A stretch of 64,000 nucleotides of DNA from TMED109 sp002684605 (GCA_913046335.1 CAJWSU010000001.1:124001-188000), one strand, 5' to 3'. Counted from the first letter of the stretch, positions 17,646 to 27,124 are shown. The notes: a model not told the origin generated them from the sequence alone. Numbers and translations are program-made.

Positions 17646-18944
17646 ATGCTTACATGGATAATTGGATTAGTACTGGTAATGGTAATGATAGCTTTAGGGC
17701 TACCAATTGCATTTTCCATGGCAGCTATTGGTTTTATAGGTCTCACATTTATAATTGGTACTGATGCATCTTTAGCTATGATTGGACAAGTATTTTTTGA
17801 TAATGGAATGAATTATACTTTATCAATTTTACCATTATTCTTACTAATGGGTAATTTTGTAGTAAAAGCAGGTTTAGCAGATGAATTATATAGTGCAGCA
17901 AATGCGTGGCTTAGGCATAAAAAAGGAGGACTAGCTATGGCAACTATTATAGCTTGTGGAGGTTTTAGTTCTGTATGTGGCTCCTCACTCGCTACTACTG
18001 CTACAATGGCTAAAATTGCATTACCTTCTATGAAAAAATATAATTATCCAGATTCTTTAGCTACAGGAGTGATTGCTGCAGGAGGCACATTAGGAATTTT
18101 AATACCTCCTTCTATGATACTTGTTTTATATGGTATCATTACAAGCCAAGATATTGGTCAGCTTTTTTTAGCAGGATTAATTCCAGGATTACTAGGTATA
18201 ATAGGTTATATTATTGCTATAAAAATATCCATATTACTAAATAAAAAATCTTTTCAAACTCAAACTCCACTTCCCTTTGTAAAAAAAGTAAAATCATTAA
18301 AAGGGGTAACCGGAATTATACTATTATTTACAATAGTAATGGGAGGAATTTATACAGGAATATTTACTACAACTGAGGCAGCAGGAGTAGGAGCATTTGG
18401 ATCTTTAATAATAGTTATGCTTAAGAAAAAAATATCAATAAAATCTTTCTATGAGATATTAATAGAAACAGTAAAAGTGACTAGTATGTTATTTTTTTTA
18501 CTCTTTGGAGCTATATTATTTTCAAATTTTATTAATTTAGCAGGGCTTCCGAATGACCTACAAAATTTTTTATCTATTTTTAATTTTAATATTTACACCT
18601 TACTAATAGGCATTTTTATTATATACTTAATATTAGGAATGTTTCTAGAAAGCCTATCTATGATGATGCTGACTGTTCCTATATTCTACCCTTTAGTACA
18701 AGCAATGGGAGGTAATTTAATATGGTTTGGGATCCTTGTAGTAGTCGCTGTTGAAATAAGTTTAATTACCCCGCCCATAGGTCTAAATGTACATGTATTA
18801 AAAACTCTTGTTAAAGATGAAATAAGTTTAAAAACTATATTTAAGGGTGTGATGCCATTTGTAACTATAGATATTATTCGTCTATTTATTCTTTTATTAA
18901 TACCTGGCATAACCTTATTTATTCCTAATAGTATTATTCCTTAA
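17646..18944 (+). CDS. dctM: TRAP transporter large permease DctM
   Basis: The 432-residue large transmembrane subunit that carries the sodium-coupled transport pathway. About twelve hydrophobic segments are seen, with family motifs GLPIAFSMA at the N-terminus, LPLFLLMGN near residue 65, CGGFSSVCGSS near 100, GGTLGILIPPSMILVLYG near 145, and TPPIGLNVHVLK near 375. It is full length. It ends the hydrolase-dehydrogenase-ligase-TRAP run and converges with the TSUP permease gene at a 3-base gap. Confidence 0.95.
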   Translation: MLTWIIGLVLVMVMIALGLPIAFSMAAIGFIGLTFIIGTDASLAMIGQVFFDNGMNYTLSILPLFLLMGNFVVKAGLADELYSAANAWLRHKKGGLAMATIIACGGFSSVCGSSLATTATMAKIALPSMKKYNYPDSLATGVIAAGGTLGILIPPSMILVLYGIITSQDIGQLFLAGLIPGLLGIIGYIIAIKISILLNKKSFQTQTPLPFVKKVKSLKGVTGIILLFTIVMGGIYTGIFTTTEAAGVGAFGSLIIVMLKKKISIKSFYEILIETVKVTSMLFFLLFGAILFSNFINLAGLPNDLQNFLSIFNFNIYTLLIGIFIIYLILGMFLESLSMMMLTVPIFYPLVQAMGGNLIWFGILVVVAVEISLITPPIGLNVHVLKTLVKDEISLKTIFKGVMPFVTIDIIRLFILLLIPGITLFIPNSIIP

Positions 18945-18947
18945 TAT

Positions 18948-19685
18948 TTATATAATTTTATTTATTATTAAAAAACCTATTATGATTAACATGTACAAAA
19001 ATATATTTTTAAATAGTTTTTCATCTAATTTAAACTGAAGCCTTCTTCCAAAATACATTCCTATGAAGGAAGGAACAACTGCATAAGATGAATATGCAAA
19101 TAATTCCAAAGACCATAATTTATTTCCGGTTAATGCAAAGCCTAAACAAAAACTTGCTGATATTAATATGAGAGCAATACTTTGTAAAAACTCTTGCTTG
19201 GTCATTTTTAATGAATAAACATAAAATGCTAAAGGAAAAATAAATGTTCCTGTTGAGCCTCCAAAGAATCCACTTAATGCACCAATTAATGCACCTAGTA
19301 TTTTTTCATATTTTTTTGAAATAACTATTTTTTTTATAAAAAGACTAAAACATCCATAGAGACATAATAAACAACCTAAAAGTAAGGTTAAAAAATTACT
19401 ATTTTCAACTAAAATACTTGCCCCTAAGAATGAAAATAAAAACATAAATGCTAGTAGTGGCCACATTCTATAAATTATTTTTGAAATTTTAATTTTACCA
19501 AAAACTTGCCATAAATTAGTTAATAATCCAGGCATAACTACTAAAGCAATTGCAATTTTAATACCCATAAACATTGTTAAAAAAGCTATAGAAAAAGAGG
19601 GCAAGCCAATTCCTGACAACCCTTTTACAAAGCCTCCCCAAAAAAATACTAATGAAATCAGTATTAATACCTCTATATTAAACAA
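18948..19685 (-). CDS. TSUP (TauE/SafE) family membrane permease
   Basis: A 245-residue protein with about eight hydrophobic segments in two repeats. The family markers are GGFVKGLSGIGLPSF in the first repeat and GALIGALSGFFGGSTGTF in the second. TSUP proteins export or import small sulfur-containing anions such as sulfite, sulfoacetate or thiosulfate, and others. The start is TTG at 19685; a nearby ATG at 19693 is out of frame. It faces dctM, so it is not in that operon, and the GFA gene starts 62 bases away in the opposite direction. The substrate is not evident. Confidence 0.88.
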   Translation of the reverse strand: MFNIEVLILISLVFFWGGFVKGLSGIGLPSFSIAFLTMFMGIKIAIALVVMPGLLTNLWQVFGKIKISKIIYRMWPLLAFMFLFSFLGASILVENSNFLTLLLGCLLCLYGCFSLFIKKIVISKKYEKILGALIGALSGFFGGSTGTFIFPLAFYVYSLKMTKQEFLQSIALILISASFCLGFALTGNKLWSLELFAYSSYAVVPSFIGMYFGRRLQFKLDEKLFKNIFLYMLIIIGFLIINKII

Positions 19686-19747
19686 TCTATCATACTTTCT
19701 TTAAAAAAATATTGCATTTAGTTCATTTTAGCATTTATGCTTAATCT

Positions 19748-20131
19748 ATGAACAAAAATATAGTAACACATGTTGGAAGTTGTCATTGTAAAGCAGTCAA
19801 GTTTGAAGCCATTGGTGAAGAGAATATAGAAATTATAATTTGTTCTTGCTCAATTTGTTCTATTAATAATTATAAACATTATATAGTACCTAAAAAAAAC
19901 TTTAAGTTGTTAAAGGGTAAAGACTCTATAACTACATATACTTTTAATAGTAAATTAGCTCGCCATATATTTTGTAAAAAATGTGGAATAAAATCATTTT
20001 ATGTTCCGCGTTCACATCAAAATTGTATTAGTATTAATCTTAACTGTATCCATTCAAATACAATCAAAAACATTAAAACTATAAATTTTGATGGAAAAAA
20101 CTGGGACAAAAATATAGATAAAATAACGTAA
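19748..20131 (+). CDS. GFA family zinc protein (CENP-V/GFA domain)
   Basis: This 127-residue protein has the GFA zinc-binding pattern: CHCKAVKFEA near residue 13, CSCSICS near residue 38, and FCKKCGIKSF near residue 75, followed by the family-typical NLNCI. Members bind zinc through these cysteines; glutathione-dependent formaldehyde activation was proposed for the founding protein, but the function of most is unknown. It begins divergently from the TSUP gene and is followed by a second TRAP receptor gene 15 bases downstream, so the two may be co-transcribed. Confidence 0.88.
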   Translation: MNKNIVTHVGSCHCKAVKFEAIGEENIEIIICSCSICSINNYKHYIVPKKNFKLLKGKDSITTYTFNSKLARHIFCKKCGIKSFYVPRSHQNCISINLNCIHSNTIKNIKTINFDGKNWDKNIDKIT

Positions 20132-20146
20132 AATTTGGGAAATATT

Positions 20147-21244
20147 ATGAAAAATAAAAATATTAAAAGAAGATCTTTTTTAAAAGCAACAGCAACTGCT
20201 AGTATTGCTTATTCAGTTTTTCCAAGTCCTGCTATTTCTAGAAACAGATTAAGATGGAAAATGGTTACCACTTGGCCTAAAAATTTTCCAGGTGTAGGAA
20301 CGACTGCAGAAAAAATAGCCCAGAGTATTAATAAAGCTTCTGATGGCCGATTAGAAATTAAAGTATATGGAGCAGGTGAAATAGTTCCAGCTTATGAAGT
20401 CTTTGATGCAGTAAGACAAGGAACTGCAGAAATGGGGCATGGATGGAGTGGATATTGGATATCAAAAAACCCAGGTTTAGCATACTTTGGTGGTATACCA
20501 GGAGGACTTAGCCCTTCAGAACAAAGTGCTTGGGCTCTATATGGTGGGGGGTTAGAATTATGGGAGGAATTATTAGATCCATATGGCATACAGCCTTTTC
20601 AAGGAGGAATTGTACAAACAGAAATGTTTGGCTGGTATAAAAAAGCTCTGAATTCAACTGAAGATTTAAAAGGCTTAAAAATAAGAATGTCTGGACTGGC
20701 TGCAGAAGTTCTTAATAGAATGGGTGCAACTACTGTAAATATTCCAGGAGGTGAAGTTATGAGTTCATTTCAATCAGGAGTAGTAGATGCTGTAGAATGG
20801 GGAGGGCCCTGGATGGATTTAGCCTTTGGTTTTCCTAAAATTGCTAAAATTTGTTATGGACCTGGTATTCATAGCCCAGGTTCCAACTTGGAGTTATTAA
20901 TTAATAAGGACCTATATAAAAAGTTGCCTTCTGACCTGAAAGAGATAATAAGGGTTGCCACTAGTAACGCTAATACACAAAGTTATGGAGAATTTATTTA
21001 CAGAAATGCAATAAGCTTCCAAATTGTAACTAATAAACATAAGGTGGAATATAAAATTCTTCCAGAAAGTATAATAAAAGAATTTTTAAAAATTTCTAAA
21101 CAGGTAGTAATTGAAAATGCAGAAAAAGACTTCGCTGCAATGAAAGTTCATAAAAGTTATCAAGATTTTTTAAAAAAATCTATTGATATAACTAAATTTC
21201 AGGAGCTCGGATACCTTAATGCTAGAAATTTAACTAGTAATTAG
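20147..21244 (+). CDS. Tat-exported TRAP substrate-binding protein (DctP family), orphan
   Basis: A 365-residue solute receptor. The N-terminus KRRSFLKATATAS is a twin-arginine signal, followed by a short hydrophobic stretch and a cleavage site near PAIS. The mature protein begins RWKMVTTWPKNFPGVGTTAE, typical of the DctP branch exported folded, and LKGLKIRMSGLAAEVL carries the ligand-binding arginine. ATG 20147 with GGGA upstream is preferred over TTG 20135. There is no dctQM pair beside it: upstream is a GFA gene, downstream a convergent symporter. It may use the DctQM encoded at 17-19 kb or one elsewhere. The family is often linked to keto acids or other organic acids. Confidence 0.9.
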   Translation: MKNKNIKRRSFLKATATASIAYSVFPSPAISRNRLRWKMVTTWPKNFPGVGTTAEKIAQSINKASDGRLEIKVYGAGEIVPAYEVFDAVRQGTAEMGHGWSGYWISKNPGLAYFGGIPGGLSPSEQSAWALYGGGLELWEELLDPYGIQPFQGGIVQTEMFGWYKKALNSTEDLKGLKIRMSGLAAEVLNRMGATTVNIPGGEVMSSFQSGVVDAVEWGGPWMDLAFGFPKIAKICYGPGIHSPGSNLELLINKDLYKKLPSDLKEIIRVATSNANTQSYGEFIYRNAISFQIVTNKHKVEYKILPESIIKEFLKISKQVVIENAEKDFAAMKVHKSYQDFLKKSIDITKFQELGYLNARNLTSN

Positions 21245-21246
21245 AA

Positions 21247-22716
21247 TTACTCATCTATAAATTTAGAGGCATGAGCAAGATACTCAGCCTTATGTTTTTG
21301 CAATAAACTAATTGAAGCCATAATTATAATATTTACTGTTAAACCTATTAAACCAGGATGCAAATCATATGGTGAACTACCATGAATATATTGAAAATAA
21401 GTAGTAACTATAACTCCCATAATTAATCCTAATGTAACTCCTAAAGCAGAAGCCCTCCTCCAAAAAAGACCTGAATAAACTGCAGGAGCAATTTGTACTA
21501 TGGCTCCATAAGCTCCTAACAATAGTTTAATTAATCCATCACTTCCATAAATAGCTATACAATATGCAATTGCTCCAACTCCAACTACAGCTCCTCTCAT
21601 TATCCAAAGCTCTTGGTTTTCTTTTAGCGATGGAAAGATAACCTTACATATATCACGTCCAAAAGATACTGAAGCTCCATGAGTAATAGCATCGGAAGAA
21701 GACATTGCAGCTGCTAATGCACCAGCACCAACTATACCATACAAAATTCCTGATTCAGTTAAGTGATGTGTTATCAAATAAGGTAATACTTCACCTGGAC
21801 GTCCTAAAGCATCAGTAGGCACGACACCTATTGCAGCAAACCCTATAAAAAGGACAGGTAACAAAAAAAGTGCAAAGATTGGATAAACTAAAACTGTCAA
21901 TTTAATTCGTCTAGCTGTAGTAGTATAAGATTTTGTAAATAAATGTGGCCACATTACAAAACCAAGCATGGAAACTACTATATTACTGCTATATCTAGCA
22001 GAGCTAATTTTCGACCCCTCATTTCCAATTGTTAAAAACTCTGGATTATCAGCAATAATTTTACCAAACATGTTACCAAGAGACCCATGTAAAGATTCTA
22101 CAAAATATATTCCTAGAACCCATGCTACAATTAGCATCAGTATTGCTTGAAAAACATCACTCCATGCAGCTCCTCTTACTCCACTCGTTGCCACGTAAAC
22201 TACAACTACGCCTAAAGCTAACAATGCACCATTGTTATAAGATATATGATCGAATGTTAATACGTTAAAAATATATCCCATACCTTTAATTTGTAATGTT
22301 AAATATGGAATAAATGCTAATAAAGAAACAATGCCAATAATTATAACTAAAAATTTAGAATTATAACGATCTCCTAAAAAATCACCCATAGTTATATAAT
22401 TTGATTTTTTACCCAAACGTGCAACTTTAGGTCCTATAATATACCAAGGCATTAATCCAAGTGCGCAGTAAGCTAAAATATATAATGATGCAGCTCCTTT
22501 TGAATAAGCCCATCCCGGACCACCTAAAAATGCAAATGCTGAAAATATAGTTCCTCCCATAAGAAACCACATAACAAATAAGCCAAAACCACGATCTCCA
22601 ACTGCATATTCAGATATAGAAAAAAAAGATCTTCCTCTTCCAGCTGCTAAACCTATTGAAAACGCAATGATCAAATAAATAAACATCGCTAATAAAGCAA
22701 TTTGCCAAGCTTCCAT
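21247..22716 (-). CDS. sodium:solute symporter family protein (MctP/PanF-like)
   Basis: A 489-residue membrane protein of the SSS family with about thirteen hydrophobic segments. Family features include YAVGDRGFG near residue 38, WFLMGGTIFSAFAFLGGPGWAY near 50, GVRGAAWSDVFQ near 178, and the sodium-site segment GAGALAAAMSSSDAITHGAS near 330. The combination with an upstream DUF3311 gene is typical of monocarboxylate permeases such as MctP, which carry acetate, pyruvate or lactate. It begins one base after the stop of that small gene. The substrate is inferred only from this context. Confidence 0.88.
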   Translation of the reverse strand: MEAWQIALLAMFIYLIIAFSIGLAAGRGRSFFSISEYAVGDRGFGLFVMWFLMGGTIFSAFAFLGGPGWAYSKGAASLYILAYCALGLMPWYIIGPKVARLGKKSNYITMGDFLGDRYNSKFLVIIIGIVSLLAFIPYLTLQIKGMGYIFNVLTFDHISYNNGALLALGVVVVYVATSGVRGAAWSDVFQAILMLIVAWVLGIYFVESLHGSLGNMFGKIIADNPEFLTIGNEGSKISSARYSSNIVVSMLGFVMWPHLFTKSYTTTARRIKLTVLVYPIFALFLLPVLFIGFAAIGVVPTDALGRPGEVLPYLITHHLTESGILYGIVGAGALAAAMSSSDAITHGASVSFGRDICKVIFPSLKENQELWIMRGAVVGVGAIAYCIAIYGSDGLIKLLLGAYGAIVQIAPAVYSGLFWRRASALGVTLGLIMGVIVTTYFQYIHGSSPYDLHPGLIGLTVNIIIMASISLLQKHKAEYLAHASKFIDE

Positions 22717-22717
22717 A

Positions 22718-22936
22718 TTATTCCTCTACATCTTTATCTAAAATAACAAAAACCAATAAACCTAAAAATTCTACTATTATCCAAAATAAAACCCATACCA
22801 TTATAAATGGCATACCTAAAAATGAAAGGTTTGCAGAATTACCTAGTGCAAATATAGGGAATATTAGTACTAATAATATGAAACACGTAAATATTATATA
22901 CCAAGTTTTAATATTAAATTTTTTAACCAATTTCAA
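22718..22936 (-). CDS. DUF3311 small membrane protein
   Basis: A 72-residue protein with two hydrophobic segments (about residues 12-32 and 43-65), PIFALGNSA between them, and the charged end LDKDVEE. This matches DUF3311, a small partner often encoded directly before MctP-type sodium:solute symporters, as it is here. The likely start is TTG at 22936; no in-frame ATG is available upstream. Its role is thought to be in assembly or regulation of the symporter, but this is not established. It diverges from the alpha/beta hydrolase gene across a 122-base gap. Confidence 0.75.
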   Translation of the reverse strand: MKLVKKFNIKTWYIIFTCFILLVLIFPIFALGNSANLSFLGMPFIMVWVLFWIIVEFLGLLVFVILDKDVEE

Positions 22937-23058
22937 TACTCACTATTATAATTTTGTTCAATAATCTTATTAGTTTTTTTTAAAATTGTCACCTTTTAGC
23001 TTTTAAAATTTAATATTTATTTTATGCTCTTAATATATAACTAACCGTAGGAAAATTC

Positions 23059-23919
23059 ATGAATATTAACTGGCATAACTTCTCAAAAAAAGAATTAGAA
23101 AATAATTACAACCCTAGAGAAGCTGTATCTAATTTTTCTCAATATATTGCAGAATATAAAGATTTAGGGAAAGTATCCCGTGAAAGCCTTCCTTGTATAC
23201 TAGACGTAAGTTATGGAAATACCCCGTTACAAAAACTTGATATTTTTGGAAAAAAAAACCTTAAGAATAGTAATGTTCATATATTTATTCATGGTGGTTA
23301 TTGGCGGGCATTAGATAAGTCTGACCATAGCCAATTAGCTATACCTTTTGTAAATAATGACCTATTATATTTTTCAATAAATCATGAACTATGCCCACAT
23401 GTGACTTTAAGTGAAATTGTTCAACAAATAACTTCTGCTATAATTTGGGTGCACAAAAACTGTAAAAAATATGGAGGAAACCCTAATAAAATAACTATCT
23501 CAGGACATTCTGCAGGAGCTCATCTTTGCTCTATGGCTATAAATATAGATTGGAGAAAATTTAATATACCTAATGATATTATTAAAGGCGCAGTTCTCAT
23601 TAGCGGAATATATGAACCAGAAATAGTTTTGAACTTATCTGTTAATGAAGAAATTAAGTTATCCAAAAAGGAGGCCTTAAAAAATACCCCTTCAACTCTA
23701 AACATAAATGTACCTCATATAATAACTTGTGTCGGCGGCAGTGAGACAAAAGGATGGATAGATCAAACAAAAAGATATACTAAAAAAATAATTAATTATT
23801 GTAACAATATAGATTATGCAATGCTTCAAAACGAGAATCATTTTTCTTTAATGGTTTCATTAGCAGAACCTGAAAATAGATTTGTAAAAAAAATGATTTA
23901 TATGGCAAAAAATATTTAG
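23059..23919 (+). CDS. alpha/beta hydrolase (arylformamidase/esterase-like)
   Basis: A 286-residue esterase of the hormone-sensitive-lipase/kynurenine-formamidase type. The oxyanion motif is HIFIHGGYWRALDKSDH near residues 75-90, the nucleophile elbow is GHSAGAHL near 150, and ENHFSLM near the C-terminus carries the catalytic histidine. The HGGYW form and YNPREAV N-terminus resemble arylformamidases that cleave N-formylkynurenine, but no other kynurenine-pathway gene is present, so the substrate is left open. It is followed by yggT after 65 bases. Confidence 0.85.
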   Translation: MNINWHNFSKKELENNYNPREAVSNFSQYIAEYKDLGKVSRESLPCILDVSYGNTPLQKLDIFGKKNLKNSNVHIFIHGGYWRALDKSDHSQLAIPFVNNDLLYFSINHELCPHVTLSEIVQQITSAIIWVHKNCKKYGGNPNKITISGHSAGAHLCSMAINIDWRKFNIPNDIIKGAVLISGIYEPEIVLNLSVNEEIKLSKKEALKNTPSTLNINVPHIITCVGGSETKGWIDQTKRYTKKIINYCNNIDYAMLQNENHFSLMVSLAEPENRFVKKMIYMAKNI

Positions 23920-23984
23920 TAAATTATACTAAATTGGTATATTAAAAAACTATAATGTAAATTAATCATAATTTGGAAATAAAT

Positions 23985-24278
23985 ATGCAATCGATGTTAA
24001 TTTTAATTGATAGCCTTGTTACATTAATAGTTTGGGCTCTTATATTACAAGTAATCATGAGTTGGCTAGTAGCCTTTAATATTGTTAACACACAAAATAA
24101 ATTTGTATGGCAAATAAATTATGCCTTACATAAACTTACCAACCCTCTATTATCTCCAATAAAACAAATATTGCCAAATTTGGGAGGTATCGATATTTCT
24201 CCTATAATACTAATAATAGTTTTGCATTTTGCTAGAAATCTTCTATTTGAATTGTTATTAGGAAGCCCTTTCAAATAA
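23985..24278 (+). CDS. YggT family integral membrane protein
   Basis: A 97-residue YggT-family protein with two hydrophobic segments (about residues 3-25 and 70-90). The family pattern is clear: VWALILQVIMSWLVAF in the first segment, HKLTNPLLSPIKQILPNLGGIDISPIILI in the second half. ATG 23985 has a GGA-type ribosome site 7 bases upstream; the in-frame TTG at 23973 overlaps that site and is rejected. YggT proteins are linked to osmotic stress and cell division in some bacteria, with no biochemical role settled. It converges on argG at a 3-base gap. Confidence 0.88.
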   Translation: MQSMLILIDSLVTLIVWALILQVIMSWLVAFNIVNTQNKFVWQINYALHKLTNPLLSPIKQILPNLGGIDISPIILIIVLHFARNLLFELLLGSPFK

Positions 24279-24281
24279 TCG

Positions 24282-25484
24282 TTATTTTTTACGATTTCTT
24301 TGCTTCAGCCTTAAAGCATTAAGTTTTATAAAACCATCTGCATCTTTTTGATCGTAACTATTACTCGCTTCAAAAGTAACTATTCCCTCATTATAAATAC
24401 TTTTTGGAGAACGCCTGCCAATCAAACTACAACTTCCTTTATATAATTTTACCTTAACCTCTCCAGTTACATTTTTTTGGCTAGTGTCAATCATTGACTG
24501 CAGCATTTCTCTTTCAGGAGAAAACCATAAACCGTTATATATTAAAGATGCGTATTTTGGCATAATTTCATCTCTTAAAAGCATTGAAGGGCCATCTAAA
24601 ATTAATTGTTCAATTCCTCTATGTGCGACATGAAGAATTGTTCCTCCAGGAGTTTCGTATACACCTCTAGACTTCATACCTACAAACCTATTCTCAACAA
24701 TATCAACTCTTCCTACACCATGCTTACCAGCTCTAATATTTAGATCTTCTAATAATTGTGCTGGACTTAATTTTTTTCCATTCACCTCTACTGGTGTACC
24801 CTCTTCAAATGCAATAACTACTTCTTCTGCTTCTTCCGGAGCTAATTCTGGAGCTATAGTCCTTGTGAACATTTCTTCATCAGCAGAAACCCATGGGTCT
24901 TCTAAAGCTTTTCCTTCATAAGAAATGTGTAATAAATTAGCATCTGTTGAATATGGTGGCTCTCCCCTCTTATCTTTTGGCACAGCTATATTTCTTTTTT
25001 CTGCCCACTCAATTAATTTTGTTCTAGAGTCTAAATCCCATTCTCTCCATGGCGCTATAATATTAATGTCTGGGTTTAAACCAAGATAGCCAAGCTCAAA
25101 CCTAACTTGGTCATTCCCTTTACCAGTAGCTCCATGAGAAACAGAATCTGCTGAAGTTTCTTTTGCTATTTCAATTTGCCTTTTAGCAATTAAAGGGCGA
25201 GCTATGGCAGTCCCTAATAAATATGTACCTTCATAAATTGCACTAGCTTTAAACATTGGGAAAACATATTCTTTCACAAACTCTTCTTTTAAATCTTCAA
25301 TATAAATTTCTTTTATACCCATTGCTTTAGCTAAAGCTCTTGCAGGCTCTATTTCTTCACCTTGCCCTATATCAGCAGTGAAGGTTACTACTTCACATTC
25401 ATATTTTTCTTGAAGCCACTTTAAAATAACAGATGTATCTAAACCTCCTGAATACGCTAAAACTACTTTTTTAACTTTTGACAT
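24282..25484 (-). CDS. argG: argininosuccinate synthase
   Basis: ArgG joins citrulline and aspartate using ATP in arginine synthesis. The 400-residue protein has the PP-loop YSGGLDTSVILKW at the N-terminus, TADIGQGEE, SHGATGKGNDQVRFE near residue 115, KRGEPPYSTDANLLHIS near 175, and GRVDIVENRFVGMKSRGVYETPGG near 258, all characteristic. It is full length. It follows rlmN by 42 bases on the same strand; the order argG, rlmN, IalB gene is a common alphaproteobacterial neighbourhood. argJ of the same pathway lies at 53 kb. Confidence 0.97.
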   Translation of the reverse strand: MSKVKKVVLAYSGGLDTSVILKWLQEKYECEVVTFTADIGQGEEIEPARALAKAMGIKEIYIEDLKEEFVKEYVFPMFKASAIYEGTYLLGTAIARPLIAKRQIEIAKETSADSVSHGATGKGNDQVRFELGYLGLNPDINIIAPWREWDLDSRTKLIEWAEKRNIAVPKDKRGEPPYSTDANLLHISYEGKALEDPWVSADEEMFTRTIAPELAPEEAEEVVIAFEEGTPVEVNGKKLSPAQLLEDLNIRAGKHGVGRVDIVENRFVGMKSRGVYETPGGTILHVAHRGIEQLILDGPSMLLRDEIMPKYASLIYNGLWFSPEREMLQSMIDTSQKNVTGEVKVKLYKGSCSLIGRRSPKSIYNEGIVTFEASNSYDQKDADGFIKLNALRLKQRNRKK

Positions 25485-25526
25485 TTATTTTCCTAGTAAT
25501 GTTAATTAATGATAATATATAATACT

Positions 25527-26615
25527 TTAAGCAGCATTAATGTTTTTAACTTTTTCTCTTCTCATGCGCTCACTATTACTTTTTAGTTGTCCGCACGCCG
25601 CTAATATATCCTGTCCTCTTGCATGTCTAATTGTTGCAGTAATACCTCCATTATTACAAATTTCATCAGCAAAATCTTTAATAGTTTTTTCTGATGAACA
25701 CTTATATATACTTCCAGGCCAAGGGTTAAATGGTATTAAATTTACTTTAGCGTGTATTGGTTTTAAAAGGGTGACCAATTTTTTAGCTTCATCTATAGAA
25801 TCATTTACTCCATCTAACATGACGTATTCAAATGTAATGCGTCTAGCATTATTAACTCCTGGATAAACTTCTAAAACAGACAATAATTCCTTAATAGGCC
25901 ATTTTTTATTAATTGGTACTAGTTGATTTCTTAATTTATCATTAACAGCATGTAAACTTATAGCTAAACTTACATCTAATTGCTTTTTAAGTTTTTGAAT
26001 AATAGGTACGACACCGGATGTAGATAAAGTAATTTTTCTTCGCGAATAACATAACCCTTCATTATCTAATAAAATTTTTATAGCTTTCGTTACTTCTGTA
26101 TAGTTATATAAAGGCTCACCCATTCCCATAAATACTATATTTGTTATCTTCCTATTTTTCATGCCCCAATCTGACAAACTATCTTTTGCTGATAAGACCT
26201 GTCCAACAATTTCATCTACTGTTAAGTTTCTTACTAATGCCATTGTACCTGTATGACAAAAAGAACAGGATAAAGTACAACCTACCTGAGAAGATATACA
26301 TAAAGTACCTCTATCTGCTTCTGGAATAAAAACAGTTTCTACTTCTTTTTTATCCTTAAGAGAAAAAAGCCATTTTTGCGTTCCATCTTCAGAAATTTGA
26401 TGCGTGCTTGCAACTAGTCTATCTAAAAATACTTTGGAACTTAATTTATTTCTTAAATTTACCCCTATATCAGACATATCGTTGAAAGATTTAACCCCAT
26501 TAACGTATAACCATCTCCATAATTGCTTAGCCCTATACTTTTTTTCTCCTAATTTAATAATATATTTTGTGAGGTCATCCTTTGAAAAAGAGTTTATAGA
26601 TATATTTTCAGACAT
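25527..26615 (-). CDS. rlmN: 23S rRNA/tRNA adenine C2-methyltransferase RlmN
   Basis: RlmN is a radical SAM enzyme that methylates C2 of A2503 in 23S rRNA and A37 in some tRNAs. The 362-residue protein has the iron-sulfur motif CTLSCSFCHTG near residue 112, VFMGMGEPLYNY near 160, LAISLHAVND near 215, and GGITATIRHARGQDILAACGQL near the C-terminus with the methyl-carrying cysteine. Its ATG overlaps the stop of the IalB-like gene in TAATG form, so the two are translationally coupled. Confidence 0.97.
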   Translation of the reverse strand: MSENISINSFSKDDLTKYIIKLGEKKYRAKQLWRWLYVNGVKSFNDMSDIGVNLRNKLSSKVFLDRLVASTHQISEDGTQKWLFSLKDKKEVETVFIPEADRGTLCISSQVGCTLSCSFCHTGTMALVRNLTVDEIVGQVLSAKDSLSDWGMKNRKITNIVFMGMGEPLYNYTEVTKAIKILLDNEGLCYSRRKITLSTSGVVPIIQKLKKQLDVSLAISLHAVNDKLRNQLVPINKKWPIKELLSVLEVYPGVNNARRITFEYVMLDGVNDSIDEAKKLVTLLKPIHAKVNLIPFNPWPGSIYKCSSEKTIKDFADEICNNGGITATIRHARGQDILAACGQLKSNSERMRREKVKNINAA

Positions 26616-27124
26616 TATTTACAAATTTTATTCATAGCTTTATATGCTGCAATAAACCCTTTTAATGAATATGTATCTATCGTTTTTGTACCTCTTGAAG
26701 AAACACCTTTTACAACCATTTTGCTGCCTAGCTTCATATGCTTAATTAGTAAGTTATCATCATCACTAGTTGTTGCCCAGGCTGCTTGACTATCTGTAAA
26801 TAATTCAAAAGATTTTTTTGAATCTATATTTACATTTACCTTTGAATTCTGTTTGAATGTATATCCTGCCTCAAAATATACTACTCCTAATTCCTCACTA
26901 CCTTTATTTTTTGCTATTTGTGCATAAACTTGTCCACGCCTAGAATATTTTCCCTCTTCCTTAATAGGAGATGAAACCATGCTGCATGCTAAACCTTCTT
27001 CTGTATTCCAATACATTGCTTGCCAATCTCCATATGTTCCTAAAGAAGTAGATTCCTCAGCTATTACGTTTGATTGCAATATAAACAAAAAAGCAAAAAT
27101 TATTAAAGTGAAATATCTATACAT
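26615..27124 (-). CDS. invasion associated locus B (IalB) family exported protein
   Basis: A 169-residue protein with a Sec signal peptide (hydrophobic to about residue 20, cleavage near VIAEES). The mature part starts with GTYGDWQAMYW and has LACSMVS, YAQIAKNKG, DSQAAWATTSDDD and the C-terminal YSLKGFIAAYKAMNKIC, matching the IalB family. Family members are periplasmic or surface proteins, named from Bartonella, but widespread in free-living Alphaproteobacteria, so no pathogenicity is implied. It leads the IalB-rlmN unit and diverges from a quinone reductase gene across 208 bases. Confidence 0.87.
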   Translation of the reverse strand: MYRYFTLIIFAFLFILQSNVIAEESTSLGTYGDWQAMYWNTEEGLACSMVSSPIKEEGKYSRRGQVYAQIAKNKGSEELGVVYFEAGYTFKQNSKVNVNIDSKKSFELFTDSQAAWATTSDDDNLLIKHMKLGSKMVVKGVSSRGTKTIDTYSLKGFIAAYKAMNKICK

